Positions 46,617 through 57,687 of a stretch of DNA of 64,000 bases are shown in pieces (position 1 is the stretch's first letter; each line of letters starts with the position of its first letter). Origin of the DNA: Fagopyrum homotropicum (Eukaryota; Streptophyta; Magnoliopsida; Caryophyllales; Polygonaceae). A program made the position numbers and the translations under genes. Below the pieces are notes generated by a model. The model had not been told where the DNA came from, made no database searches, and was given only the letters and a program-made list of their open reading frames with translations. The stretch covers positions 29,961,001-30,025,000 of the forward strand of contig BSWB01000003.1 of assembly GCA_033239125.1 (NCBI GenBank), given 5' to 3'.

Positions 46617-49072
46617 TTATTCCTCATCATAGATGTTGAAGATATCATCACCTAGCTGCTCTCCCTTCATAGCCGCAAGCAATGCGAATTCCACTTCATC
46701 TCCGCCAATGTTGAACTTGAGTTTGGCGTTCTTACAATCCACATTGCAACCCAAAGTTGTTAGAAATGGCCTCCCGAGAATGATAGGAACAGGATAATCT
46801 ACGGGGATGTCAAGTACTACAAAGTCTATAGGTAAATAGAAGTTACCTAACTTAACCGGAACGTCTTCCAAAATGCCCACGGGATGGGTGATGGAGCGGT
46901 CCGCCATGTATAATCGAATCTTCACTGGCTTGGGCTCTCCAAGTCCGATCTTAACGCATAGCTCCAGCGGAATGATGCTCACGCTGGCTCCTAGATCACA
47001 TAAGGCTTCACAAGTGACATCCCCAACTTGAATGGGAATGCAAAACGAGCCGGGATCTCTTAATTTAGGTGGCATCTTCTCTTTCATGATTTGAATAAGC
47101 TCCGAGGATTTAGATGTCATCCTTACTTTACCAAAGTCTTCCAGCTTCCTCTTCCTTGATAGAATTTCTTTTAAGAACTTCCCATAGGCGGGCATCCCTA
47201 GAATAGCATCAAGGAAAGGAATGTTAATGTGTAGTTTATACATCAAGTCAAGAAACTTACCGAAATGCTTGTCTAGATGTTCTCTGGCCCTTGACTGGGG
47301 GAATGGAAGTGGTGGTTTATATGCAGGAGGTGGGACATAAGCTTCAGTTTTGTCCGACTCTCTTTGTGGCTCCACCTCAGTTGGCATCTCGGCCGAAGTG
47401 TTCTTCGACTGCATCTGGACCGAGGTGGTCTTCGTCTGTACTGGCACCGACCGAGGCACTGGATTTGCAGTCTTCAGTCCACTCCTGGTCGTTATGGCCA
47501 TAATCTGGCCCTTGGGGTTGCTTTCCATTCTTGCTGGAAGCTTCCCTAGATCTCTTGGCGCTTCATTGGCCCTACTAGCAAGTTGTTGTTCAAAGGCCTT
47601 TTGTGCCTTCGAAAATGAAGTCATGGATGTCTCCACAACACTAAGCTTGATCAAGATAGCCTCCAGCACCGTATCTTTCTTTTCCGGCTGGGATAAACTT
47701 GATCCGGCTTCCTGGCTCTTCAATGGAGTAGAAGAAGAAGAGGAAGAGAGGAAAGGGTTAGAGGAATCATTCAAATTAGAATTAGAGTAAGGGTTACCCG
47801 AATTTTGGTTGTTTGCTCTCCAATTATTGCTATTGGATCCTCTATTGTTGTTATAGTTGTTGTTCCGGGAACCGTTGTTGTTGTTACGGTATCCATTGTT
47901 GTTCCTTGATCCTTGATCTTCCTTCTTAGTTTGAGCAACTAAGAGTTCCTTCAATTGTTTCACGTCATTCTTCAAAGACGTGAGCTGATTGTTTGAGGAA
48001 TCCTCTTGAAAGTTGACTCTTTTAACTCCACCTTCGGCTCCTTGGTGGGAATATTTCTCCATATGCAAAGCTTGCTTCTCTATAAAGTCCCAAGCTTCGT
48101 CAATCGCCATGTCTATGAATGTACCGGCGGATAGTAGTTGGAGGTTGAACTGGGTGTTGCCGTCCAGTCCCTTGAAGTAGATCTCCAACAATTCTATCTT
48201 TGGGATCCCATGATGTGGGGAATCCAAAAGAATGTCTTTAAACCTCTCCCATGACTTGGACAAGCTCTCCTTGTCCTTCATGATGAAGGTATTGCTTTTC
48301 CCTCTCATTTCAGCGGTTTTAGAGAGGGGAAAGAATTTAGTCAAGAATTCCATAGTCATCTCCTCCCAAGTGCTGATTTTTCTTGGAGGAAGAGATTCAT
48401 ACCAAGTAAGAGTTCTATCTTTTAAAGAAAAGTAAAAAGGTCTTAGCTTGTAGTTGTTGTTTTTAATTCTTGAGGGTCTCAAGGTCTCCATCAAGATCTC
48501 ATAGTTTTGCAGATGTTGATGCGGAGATTCCTTCTCTATCCCTCCAAACTGGCATTGGCGAATCATGGAAAGAACTTACGTCGAAGTTCATAATCATGGT
48601 CCGCCGGATCTCCTAGGTTAACTCCTGGACGCCTCAGTTGCTGATTGGGGTCCATCCTTTGTCCTAGGGTTTGCGGGATTCCTGCAAAAAGAGCGCCTCG
48701 GACTGGTATCCGAGGTGGAAGTACATCGGCCGGGGCTACAGGTGTTGGGACCTACCTCGGTCGAGGGTCTTGGACTGGATCCAGCATCGGTCGAGGATCA
48801 GGAACTGGATCTTGCCTCGGTCGAAGTAAATACTGGTCTCGCAAGGCTGCCATATCTGCTTCGATTGCCTCAGTCCTGGTGCGCGTTTCTTCTTTCTCTT
48901 GCCTCAGTTCTTGCCTGCTGAGGCGTAGCTGTTCTAACACCTCTTTCAATTCGGCCTCAAGATCGCGATCGTCTTGGTTGGCCATCTTCGCTTCTCTTAA
49001 GCGTCGTTTATATGTCTTTTCTGGTTCGGGATCGTAAGGAACGATTTCCTTTCCAGTGCGGGTTCTTCGCAT
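46617..49072 (-). pseudogene. gag-protease of element A
   Basis: Start MRRTRTGKEIVPYDPEP at 49072, then a Glu/Arg-rich coiled-coil-like segment. The frame is lost after DPVQDPRPR (48752) and regained at MIRQCQFGG (48566). Core gag: NYKLRPFYFSLKDRTLTWYE, WEEMTMEFLTKFFP, SKSWERFKDILLDSPHH, LEIYFKGLDGNTQFNLQLL. An Asn-rich tract (about 47930-47760) replaces a zinc knuckle. A linker with palindromic motifs (47373-47461) leads to the protease: CEALCDLGASVSIIPLELC, LYMADRSITHPVGILEDVP, IILGRPFLTT. It ends in TAA at 46617-46619 where B has Glu. Confidence 0.9.
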
Positions 49073-49198
49073 AAATCTAAAGAGAACCTGCAAAAGTCAC
49101 TCAAGTAGAGTGGTTAGTAGACACGGGGGCAAGTGCCCCAAAAGCGTTCCGCAACCGGCTCGGCCTAGACCAAGTCCCCCGCAACGGCGCCAAAAACT
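49073..49198 (-). promoter_or_regulatory. Element A leader with primer-binding site
   Basis: The primer site is at 49175-49192 (minus), TGGCGCCGTTGCGGGGGA, one mismatch from the tRNA-Asp complement. A short leader follows to the gag ATG at 49072. Confidence 0.88.
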
Positions 49199-50941
49199 TG
49201 TTCGCTCCAAACGGTGTGTGCAAGCTTTAAATTTATAACCCTAGATGTAAGCTTAAAACAAGGATGCGAACCCGCAGTGTACGGGTCAATCGTAGTAAAA
49301 GCAAGGAATTCCAGGGGTCGATCACAAGGACTTAGTGAAACAAAGTCGGAATAGGTATGCTTCGTAATTACTAACCACAAAAGCAATTAAAACAATCAAG
49401 GATGACATAAAGTCAATTAAGGAAGTATGCAATTCTAGGGATTAAAGTATCTAGTTGTGGTTCCAACTCAAGATCTAAGGATAAGCGGACAAAGTTGAGA
49501 TTTTTGCATAGGGAAGGTGCTACTAAAGTGGAATAGATCACCGAGTAAGTCTCACTACTCACTAATCCCAAACCGTAACTCTTATTACCGGGTAAGCCTC
49601 AAGGAATTAAGATAAAGAACTATAACCTCAAACTAACACACCATCTAAGGGAATAGAATCAACCTTTACCGGGTAAGTCTCAGGCTAACTCACAAAGATG
49701 GGATGAAAGCACACTCAAACCCCAATAAAGGATAAACCTTTATTACCTACACTTATGATCTTTGGTAGACAAACAAAGGAATTACCGGGTAAGTCTTATC
49801 CTAAGCTTGCATTGAACCAGGAAAGGTGTAATAAGAATAGGATTTGACAAACTCTATCACTTAACTCTCAGTTTCGGATCAGATAAGTCACCTCGGTCAA
49901 AAGAATTCCACCCCGGCCGAGATGTTCATCGACTGAGCGAGATGCTTAGGGTTAAGGATAAAGACTCGAGCTTTCAGGGTCCTACTGTGATTAAGATTAT
50001 TCTATCATTGTTTTTCCCACAACCTTGAGCCAATCACCCTAGAATCACACAAGGAAATTAGCCACTCATCATCATGAAAGTATTAATTAAATATATGGGA
50101 AGAAAGAGAATAATTGAACAAGAAGAGCTTAATGAAAAGACTTCAATAACTGAATCAATTATCAATCAACAAGCGCTCCTTGGATAAAAATCCAACAAGA
50201 CAAACGACAATGAAGGGAATCTAAGAGAATCTTACAAAAACCCTTCAAAAAGCTATAAAAGCTATAAACTTCCTTCTTCAACCTTCAAAAAGGTTCTTCA
50301 AATCTCCCAACTGGAGTGTACCGCGGCTGTTCCGGATTTTGTGGTGATAGCGGGTGTTTCGGTGTGTAAGCACGGGTTGAAATTGTGGAAAATCCAACCC
50401 TTTTTATAGGAAAATTACCCTCCAAAGATAAGATATCTTAGAAAGATATTTTCCCATAAAATAGGTAAAGTATATGTGCTGAATTATCTTCTTCCTTCCA
50501 GGAACCAAGCCCAAAAATATGAGATTTTCCTTCCAAAAATAAAAGATCTCAGCCAAGAATAAAATATTCTTGCCGCGTCCCAGGTGTTCGCCTCGGTCGA
50601 GTCGGCTCCTCTGGATCACCTCGGTCGAGGTGAACCTGTAGTCAACCGAGGTGAATGACAACTGAATGTGAAATCTCTCAAATCTGGTCCAAAGTGAATC
50701 TTTAATCCATGGCTATGCTTCTTGGATGTAGCTCCAATGACTCCTTAGCTCCTTTTGCTCCTTTTTAGTCCAAAATGTGTCATTTTACCTACGATTACAA
50801 CAAAACTAGGTGTAGACCTCGATTCCCACAAAGGTAGATGAAACGACAATATAATCACATAATATACATGCAAACATGCAGATTATTGAAGATAAAACGT
50901 CTAAACAGGCCCCAAAATATAGACTATATTTCATGCTATCA
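49199..50941 (-). repeat. Element A 5' LTR
   Basis: Minus-strand start TGATAGCATG at 50941, end GGAGCGAACA at 49199, 1743 bp, the same length as the other copy. The TATA box is at 50401-50408 (minus). Four GAGACTTACCCGGT-type repeats lie in 49540-49805 (two mutated), with palindromic motifs at about 49890-49935 and 50590-50655. Confidence 0.93.
50401..50408 (-). promoter_or_regulatory. TATA box, element A 5' LTR
   Basis: TATAAAAA on the minus strand before GGGTTGGAT; expected to drive transcription of A leftward. Confidence 0.6.
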
Positions 50942-50946
50942 CAACC
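50942..50946. repeat. Target-site duplication of element A, right
   Basis: CAACC, identical to 26050-26054. Confidence 0.85.
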
Positions 50947-51195
50947 CTCCACGCTCTCCTTCCTCCACTTTTGACCACCTCCGGCAACGTTTCCACCAGC
51001 CAGAAGACACCAGAAAACCCCCCCAGCTCCACCACCTTCGCAGCTGTCAAGAAACGCCTCCTCCTGTTCTCCCGCATCTGCGCCTAGCCGCCCCTGCGCA
51101 TCTCACATCTGCCCATGCGGAAATAGCAACAGAGGGTTCGTCTTCTTTCTTTGTTTATGAACCTATTGATTCTTTTGTTTAATTCCTTGCAAGAA
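50947..51195 (+). other. Spacer of element C, right part
   Basis: This continues the C-rich spacer interrupted at 26050 and contains CCGCCCCTGCGC at 51088. A pyrimidine-rich stretch TTCTTTCTTTG precedes the ORF1 start. The shared motif and the A target duplication tie it to element C. Confidence 0.75.
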
Positions 51196-51745
51196 ATGGA
51201 ACCCCAAAGGAAATATAAGATGTCAGAGGTGGAGAAGACTCTATACGGGATTGTGCAAGACCGGATGGTGTATACAACTCGGTTTTTGCACATCCCGACA
51301 TTGGAGAAGCTGCGCATGTTGAAGAGCATGCAATCGTTCTTCATCAACGCTGGACTCGGGGACTTTCTGAAGAAGAGTGCTCCAACATATCCCGAGCTCA
51401 GCCGACAATTCATTTCCACCTTCAACATGGAGAAGGAGGATCACGTGTGTGTTGGACTTACCTTCAAGTTCAACAAGAAGAAATACAAACTTGACTACCT
51501 CCAGTTGCAGGAGGCTTTTGGGGTGACTCTCAACCCCTCAGAGAATTGGTGGGAGCCCATTTCGACCCCCGACCTATGTGAGTTTTGGCAGGCCGTTACC
51601 GGATTGGAGTTTCAAGCCGGGGGTGAGTATTCTAACAAACTCACTCACCCTTGCTTGAGATTCCTCTCGAAGATCATCATGAGTGTCTTTTATGGACACA
51701 AGGAGGAGAACAAGGTCGCTCTTAAGGACCTCCTTTTGCTCTATG
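51196..51745 (+). pseudogene. ORF1 of element C, N-terminal part
   Basis: Open from the ATG at 51196: MEPQRKYKMSEVEK, RFLHIPTLEKLRMLKSM, TYPELSRQFISTFNMEK, FNKKKYKLDYLQLQEAFGV, WQAVTG, RFLSKIIMSVFYG and KDLLLLYV at the break. It matches the Athila ORF1 family (Pfam ATHILA type) and B ORF1 in layout. The frame is interrupted exactly at a 5-bp target duplication by element B and continues in frame at 63122, then past a hAT-like element at 63930. No stop occurs in the pieces seen, so the gene was intact when B inserted. It is described as Athila ORF1 in env position; function is unknown. Confidence 0.8.
51741..51745. repeat. Target-site duplication of element B, left
   Basis: CTATG, repeated at 63117-63121. 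Confidence 0.9.
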
Positions 51746-52289
51746 TGATAGCATGAATTATAGTCTATATTTTGAGGTTTGTTTGGACGTTTTATCTTCA
51801 ATAATCTGCATGTTAGCATGTATAATATGTGATTATATTACCATTTCATCTACCTTTGCGGGAATCAAGGTCTACACCTAGTTTTGCTGTAATTGCAGGT
51901 AAAATGGTACATTTTGCATCAAAAAGGAGCAAAAGGAGTCATAAGTCATTTGGAACTACATTGAGGAGCATAAGGAACCATCCAGGAAGCATAGCCATGG
52001 ATTAAAGATTCACTTTGGACCAGTTTTGAGAGATTTCACATTCAGTTATGACTCACCTCGATTGACCAGAGATTCATCTCGACCGAGGTGATCCAGAGAC
52101 GCCGACTCGACCGAGGCGAACACCTAGGACGCGGCGAGAATATTTTATTCTTGGTTGAGATCTTTTATCTTTGGAAGGTGATCTTATATTTTTGGGCTTG
52201 GCTCCTGGAAGGAAGAAGATCTCATATTTCACCTATTTTTATGGGAAAAGATCTTTCTAAGATATTTTATCTTTGGAGGGTAATTTTCC

Positions 52290-52297
52290 TATAAAAA
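52290..52297 (+). promoter_or_regulatory. TATA box, element B 5' LTR
   Basis: TATAAAAA before GGGTTGGAT; the same box is in the 3' LTR at 61860-61867. Confidence 0.6.
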
Positions 52298-52944
52298 GGG
52301 TTGGATTTCCACAAATTCAACATCTCGCTTACGACGGAAGAGGCCGCTTACACCAAAAAATCCGCATACAGTTGGAAATCACGCTATACCGTCGATCAAG
52401 GTTTATAGCACACAGCAGCCATACTCCAGTTGGGAGTTTCGAAGAACCTTTTTGAAGGTTGAAGGAAGATTGAAGATCGTAGCTTTTATAGCTTTTTGGA
52501 GGGTTTTGTAAGATTGTCTTCAATCCCCTTCTTTGTTGTCTTGTCTTGTTGGATTTATATCCAAGGAACGCTTTTGTTGTGATATTTGATTCAGTTATTG
52601 AAGTCTTTTCATTGAATTCTTCTTGTTCAAATATTCACCTTCTTCCCATATTTAATACTTTCATAATGATGATGAGTGGCTAATTTCCTTGTGTGATTCT
52701 AGGGTGATTGGCTGAAGGTTGTGGGAAAAACAATGATAGAATAATCTTAGATTCCAGTAGGATCCTGAAAGTTCGAGTCTTTAACCTTAACCCTAAGCAT
52801 CTCGCTCAGTCGATGAACATCTCGGCCGGGGTGGAATCTGGCTGACCGAGGTGACTTATCTGATCCTAAACTGAGAGTTAAGTGTTAGAGTTTGCCAAAT
52901 CCTATTCTTATTATACCTTTCCTGGTTCAAAGCAAGCTTAGGAT

Positions 52945-53215
52945 GAGACTTACCCGGTAATTCCTTAGTTTGTGTACCAACGATCATAAGTGTAGGTAAT
53001 AAAGGTTTATCCTTTATTGGGGTTTGAGTGTGCTTCCATCCCATCTTTGTGAGTTAGCCTGAGACTTACCCGGTAAAGGTTGATTCTATTCCCTTAGATG
53101 GTGTGTTAGTTCGAGATAATAGTTCTTCATCTTAATTCCTTGAGACTTACCCGGTAATAGGAGTTACGGTTTTGGATTAGTGAGTAGTGAGACTTACCCG
53201 GTGATCTACTCCACT
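52945..53215 (+). repeat. Four-copy GAGACTTACCCGGT repeat
   Basis: GAGACTTACCCGGTAA (three times) and GAGACTTACCCGGTGA once, unevenly spaced. Reverse strand reads GGGTAAGTCTC, close to a plant 5' splice site. Present in both LTRs of A and B, absent from the short LTR at 2003-3323. Confidence 0.8.
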
Positions 53216-53551
53216 TTAGTAACACCTTCCCCTTGCAAAAATCTCAGCTTTGTCCGCTTATCTTTAGATCTTGAGTTGGAACCACAACTAGATGCTTTAA
53301 TCCCTAGAATTGCATGTTTGTTTATTTGACTTCTTATTCATCTTTGATTGTGTTAATTGCTCTTTGTGGTTAGTCTTCACGAAGCTTACCGTTATTGACT
53401 TTGTTTCACCGAATCCCTGTGATCGACCCCTGAATTTCTTGCTTTTTACTACGATTGACCCGTACACTGCGGGTTCGCATCCTTGTTTTAAGCTTAAGTC
53501 TAGGGTTATAATTTTAAAGCTTGCACACACCGTTTGGAGCGAACAAGTTTT

Positions 53552-53569
53552 TGGCGCCGTTGCCGGGGA
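53552..53569 (+). promoter_or_regulatory. Primer-binding site of element B (tRNA-Asp)
   Basis: TGGCGCCGTTGCCGGGGA, 6 bp after the LTR, is the exact complement of the plant tRNA-Asp 3' end, as in Athila elements. Confidence 0.93.
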
Positions 53570-53673
53570 CTTGGTCTAGACCGAGCCGGTACGGTTTGCT
53601 CTTGGGGCGCTTGCCCACGGGGGGGTTCTAACCACTCTACTTGAGTGACTTTTGCAGGTTCTTTCTTAGGTAT

Positions 53674-55356
53674 ATGCGAAGAACCCGCACTGGGAAGGAA
53701 ATCGTTCCTTACGATCCCGAACCAAAAAAGACATACAAGCGACGCTTAAGAGAAGCGAAGATGGCCCAACAAGACGACCGCGATCTTGCGGCCGAATTGA
53801 AAGAGACGCTAGAGCTGCTACGTCTCAGCAAAGAAGAACTAAGGCAAGAGAAAGAAGAGAATCGCACCAGGACTGCAGCAATCGAAGCGGAGATAGCAGT
53901 CATACGGGACCATATTCTACTTCGACCGAGGGAAGATCCTCCTGTTGATCCTTGACCGATGCAGGATCCAGTAGCTGACCCTCGACCGAGGCAGGCTCCA
54001 GTACCTGACGCCCCGGCCGATGTACTTCCACCTCGGAGGCCAGTCCGAGATGTTCTTCTTGTAGGAATCCCACAAACCCTAGGTCAAAGGATGGACCCTA
54101 ATCAACAACTGAGGCGTCCAGGAGTGAACCTAGGAGATCCAGCGGATCATGACTACGAACTTCGACCGCAAGTTCTATCCATGATTCGCCAATGTCAATT
54201 CGGAGGGCTAGAGAAGGAGTCGCCACATCAACATCTTCAAAACTACGAGATCTTGATGGAAACCTTGCGACCTTCCAGAATTGAAAATAACAACTACAAG
54301 CTAAGACCTTTTTACTTTTCTTTAAAAGATAGAGCTCTTACTTGGTATCAATCTCTTCCTCCAGGAAAAATTAGCACATGGGAGGAGATGACTACGGAAT
54401 TCTTGACCAAATTCTTCTCCCCCTCAAAGACCGCTGAAATGAGAGGGAAGATCAATGCTTTCATTATGAAGGACAAGGAGAGCTTGTCCAAGTCGTGGGA
54501 GCGGTTCAAGGACATCCTTTTGGATTGCCCACATCATGGGATTCCAAAGATCGAGTTGTTGGAGATCTACTTCAAAGGACTGGACGGAAGCACCCAGTTC
54601 AATCTCCAACTACTCTCCGCGGGTAACTTCATGGACATGGCGATTGATGAGGCTTGGGACTTCATTGAGAAGCAAGCCTTGCACATGGAGAAATACACCC
54701 ACCAAGGAGCTGAAGATGGAATTAAAAGAGTCCACTTTCAAGAGACTCAATCCAACAACAATCAACTCACGTCTTTGAAGAATGACGTGAAGCAATTGAA
54801 GGAACTCTTGGTTTCTCAAACCAAGAAGGAAGAGCAAGGACAAAGGAACAACAACAACGACGGGTATCGTAACAACAACAACAGTCCCCGAAACAACAAC
54901 TACAACAACAACAACAATAGAGGGTCCAATAGCAACAATTGGAGGACGAACAATCAAAACAACCAGAATCCTGGTAACAATTATTCTAACTCCAACTCTA
55001 ATAATTCCTCTAACCCTTTCCTCTCTTCTCCTTCTTCTTCTTCTTCTACTCCATTAAAGAGCCAAGGGCAAGGATCAAGTTCGTCTCAGCCAGAAAAGAA
55101 AGACGCAGTTCTGGAGGCTATCTTGATCAAGCTTAGCGCTATGGAGAATTCTATGACTTCATTTTTGAGGGCCCAAAAGTCCTTCGAACAACAACTTGCA
55201 AGTAGGGCGAATGAAGCGCCAAGAGATCCAGGGAAGCTTCCAGCAAAGACGGAAAGCAACCCTAAGGGCCAGTGCATGGCCATAACGACGAGGAGTGGAC
55301 TTAAAACTGCAGATCCAGTACCTCGTTCGACGCAGACCACCTCGGTCCAGATCTAG
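53674..55356 (+). pseudogene. gag of element B
   Basis: ATG at 53674 (MRRTRTGKEIVPYDPEPK), preceded by a pyrimidine-CAG. Residues 30-90 are charged and coiled-coil-like. TGA at 53953-53955 interrupts after PPVDP, where A has CGA (Arg). The frame continues with LSMIRQCQFGGLEKESPHQH, YKLRPFYFSLKDRALTWYQS, WEEMTTEFLTKFF, SKSWERFKDILLDCPHH, IYFKGLDGSTQFNLQL. An Asn-rich tract (about 54850-55010) and a Ser-rich tract follow instead of a zinc knuckle. It ends in TAG at 55354-55356, where A has CAG. Palindromic motifs are translated at 53925-54050 and 55325-55390. Confidence 0.9.
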
Positions 55357-55377
55357 TCGAAGAACACCTCGACCGAG

Positions 55378-57687
55378 ATGCCAACCGAGGCGGAGCAACA
55401 GAAAGCAGGAGGGACGACTGAAACTTATATTCCACCTCCTGCATACAAACCACCACTTCCATTCCCTCAGTCTAGAGCCAGAGCACATCTAGACAAGCAC
55501 TTTGGTAAGTTCCTTGACTTGATGAACAAGCTGCATATTAACATTCCTTTTCTTGATGCTATTCTAGGAATGCCCGCCTATGGGAAATTCTTAAAGGAGA
55601 TCCTATCAAGGAAAAGGAAATTGGAAGACTTTTGCGAAGTTAGGATGACATCTAAATCCTCGGAGCTTATTAAGATCATGAAGGAGAAGATGCCACCTAA
55701 GTTGAGAGATCCCGGCTCATTTAGCATTCCCATTCAAGTTGGGGACGTCACTTGTGAAGCCCTTTGTGATCTAGGAGCCAGCGTGAGCATCATTCCGCTA
55801 GAGCTATGTACGAAGATCGGACTTGGAGAGCCCAAGCCGGTCAAGATTCGACTTTATATGGCGGATCGCTCCATCACCCATCCCGTGGGCATCTTGGAGG
55901 ACGTTCCGGTCAAGTTAGGTAACTTCTATCTACCTATAGATTTTGTTGTACTTGACATTCCCGCAGATTATCCTGTTCCTATTATTCTCGGGAGGCCATT
56001 TCTAGCAACTTCGGGTTGCAACGTGGATTGCAAAAACGCCAAGTTGAAATTCAACATTGGTGGTGATGAGGTGGAGTTCGCACTACTTGCAGCCATGAAA
56101 GGGGAGCAGCTAACTGATGATATCTTCAACATCTATGATGAAGAAGAATCAAGAGAATTGGTGAGCTCTATCCTTATTAACGATCCACTCGAAAGATTTA
56201 TTAGCTTCAGTTTAATGGAGGAAGGTATAGATGCTTCTTGTGATGCAGATATACGGAGCTTGAAGGCACTAGAAGAAGATACAGGGGCTAAAACTGAGAA
56301 GCTAATCCAGGAGCCGAAGATCTCCAGTTTCGGTTCCAGTTGCAGTACCTCGACCGAGGAAACACCTCCCGGATTGACGTACTCTCAAAAGAAGAGATTC
56401 TTCAAGGAAGTACGACATTATTACTGGGACGAGCCGCTGCTATTCAAGCGCGGACCGGATGGGATGCTTCGTAGATGCATTCCGGAAGATGAGGTTAATA
56501 GCGTTATACGGAATTGCCATTCGCTTCCTTGTGGAGGACATGCTAGCACCGATAAAACATGCGCTAAGGTATTGCGTTCCGGTTTCTTTTGGCCTACATT
56601 ATTTAAAGATGTACAAGCTTTTGTTGTCTCTTGTGATGCATGGCAAAGAACAGGGAACTTATCAAGGAGGAACGAGATGCCACTTAATAACATCCAAGAA
56701 GTGGAAATCTTCGATGTATGGGGGATTGACTTCATGGGACCTTTCCCATCCTCCGGAGGAAACCTCTATATCCTTCTTGCGGTTGACTACGTCTCTAGAT
56801 GGGTTGAAGGCATTGCTTCCCCCACTAATGACGCCAAGGTGGTAGTAAAGTTCCTAAACAGGACTATCTTTCCACGGTTTGGAACTCCGCGCATCATCAT
56901 CAGCGATGGAGGAACGCATTTCATCAACCGGAAGTTCAAGGCACTTCTATCAAAGTATGGGGTAACCCATAAGGTATCAACCGCTTATCACCCTCAAACT
57001 AGTGGACAGGTTGAGATCTCGAATAGAGAAATCAAAGCAATTTTAGAGAAGACCGTCTCTAGAACGAGGAAAGATTGGTCCATGAAATTGGACGATGCTC
57101 TTTGGGCGTACAGGACCGCATTTAAGACCCCCATAGGTACCACCCCTTACAATTTGGTATATGGGAAGTCTTGCCATTTGCCCGTCGAGTTGGAACACAA
57201 GGCGTATTGGGCGATCAAATGGTTGAATTTCGACATTAAGGAGGCCGGCGAGAAGCGACTATTGGAACTCAACGAGCTAGAGGAGCTGCGTTTGAACGCT
57301 TATGAGAATGCCAAAATCTACAAGGAAAGGACGAAGAGATGGCATGACAAGCGTATCGTCCCAAAGGAGCTTAACGAAGGAGACTTAGTTCTTCTTTTCA
57401 ACTCCCGCCTCCGCCTTTTTCCAGGTAAGTTAAAATCCAGATGGACCGGACCTTATGTTATGAAACATGTTTTTCCTCATGGTGCAGTTGAGATATGGGG
57501 CGAAACTAGGGAAGCTTCAAGGTCAACGGTCATAGACTTAAGAAGTACCAGCCGGAAACGCCGGTTGAGGAGGTTGCACCAATATACCTCATTTGAGACG
57601 CATCATGGTCCAGCTAGCGACCTTAAACCAAGCGCTTCTCGGGAGGCAACCCAAGGTATTGCTTTCTTTTCCCGTTTTCTAGTCTAG
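55378..57687 (+). pseudogene. Protease-integrase fusion of element B (RT-less)
   Basis: Same frame as gag. Protease: CEALCDLGASVSIIPLELC (about 55755), YMADRSITHPVGILEDVP, IILGRPFLAT. After SLMEEGIDASCDADIRSLKA a palindrome at 56346-56359 leads at once to TPPGLTYSQKKRFFKEV and integrase: HCHSLPCGGHA, CDAWQRTGN (second zinc Cys is Trp), WGIDFMGPF (Asp), IISDGGTHF (Asp), ISNREIKAILEKTV (Glu), TPIGTTPYNLVYGKSCHLP, LKSRWTGPYVMKHVFPHGAVEI. A 1-nt deletion near 57508 relative to A shifts the last codons, so the end at 57687 is out of frame. No RT or RNase H; none of the 769 codons is a stop. Confidence 0.92.

Larger units (their letters stand above)
26055..50941 (-). mobile_element. Element A: Athila-type, RT-less, with nested Tekay element
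   Basis: This is a complete minus-strand element: 3' LTR 26055-27797, 5' LTR 49199-50941 (both 1743 bp), primer site 49175-49192, gag, protease, integrase, spacer, ORF1 and a rearranged 3' UTR, with the TSD CAACC. Reverse transcriptase and RNase H are absent between protease and integrase. Element E (34273-45077) is inserted near the end of integrase. Without E and its TSD copy A is about 14.1 kb. The LTRs differ at about 2.5% of sites by eye, the most of the three LTR pairs in the window, which fits E lying inside A. Confidence 0.92.
51746..53545 (+). repeat. Element B 5' LTR
   Basis: TGATAGCATG to GGAGCGAACA. TATA box at 52290-52297, four GAGACTTACCCGGT repeats at about 52956, 53070, 53142 and 53188, palindromic motifs at about 52055-52125 and 52808-52850. 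Confidence 0.95.
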
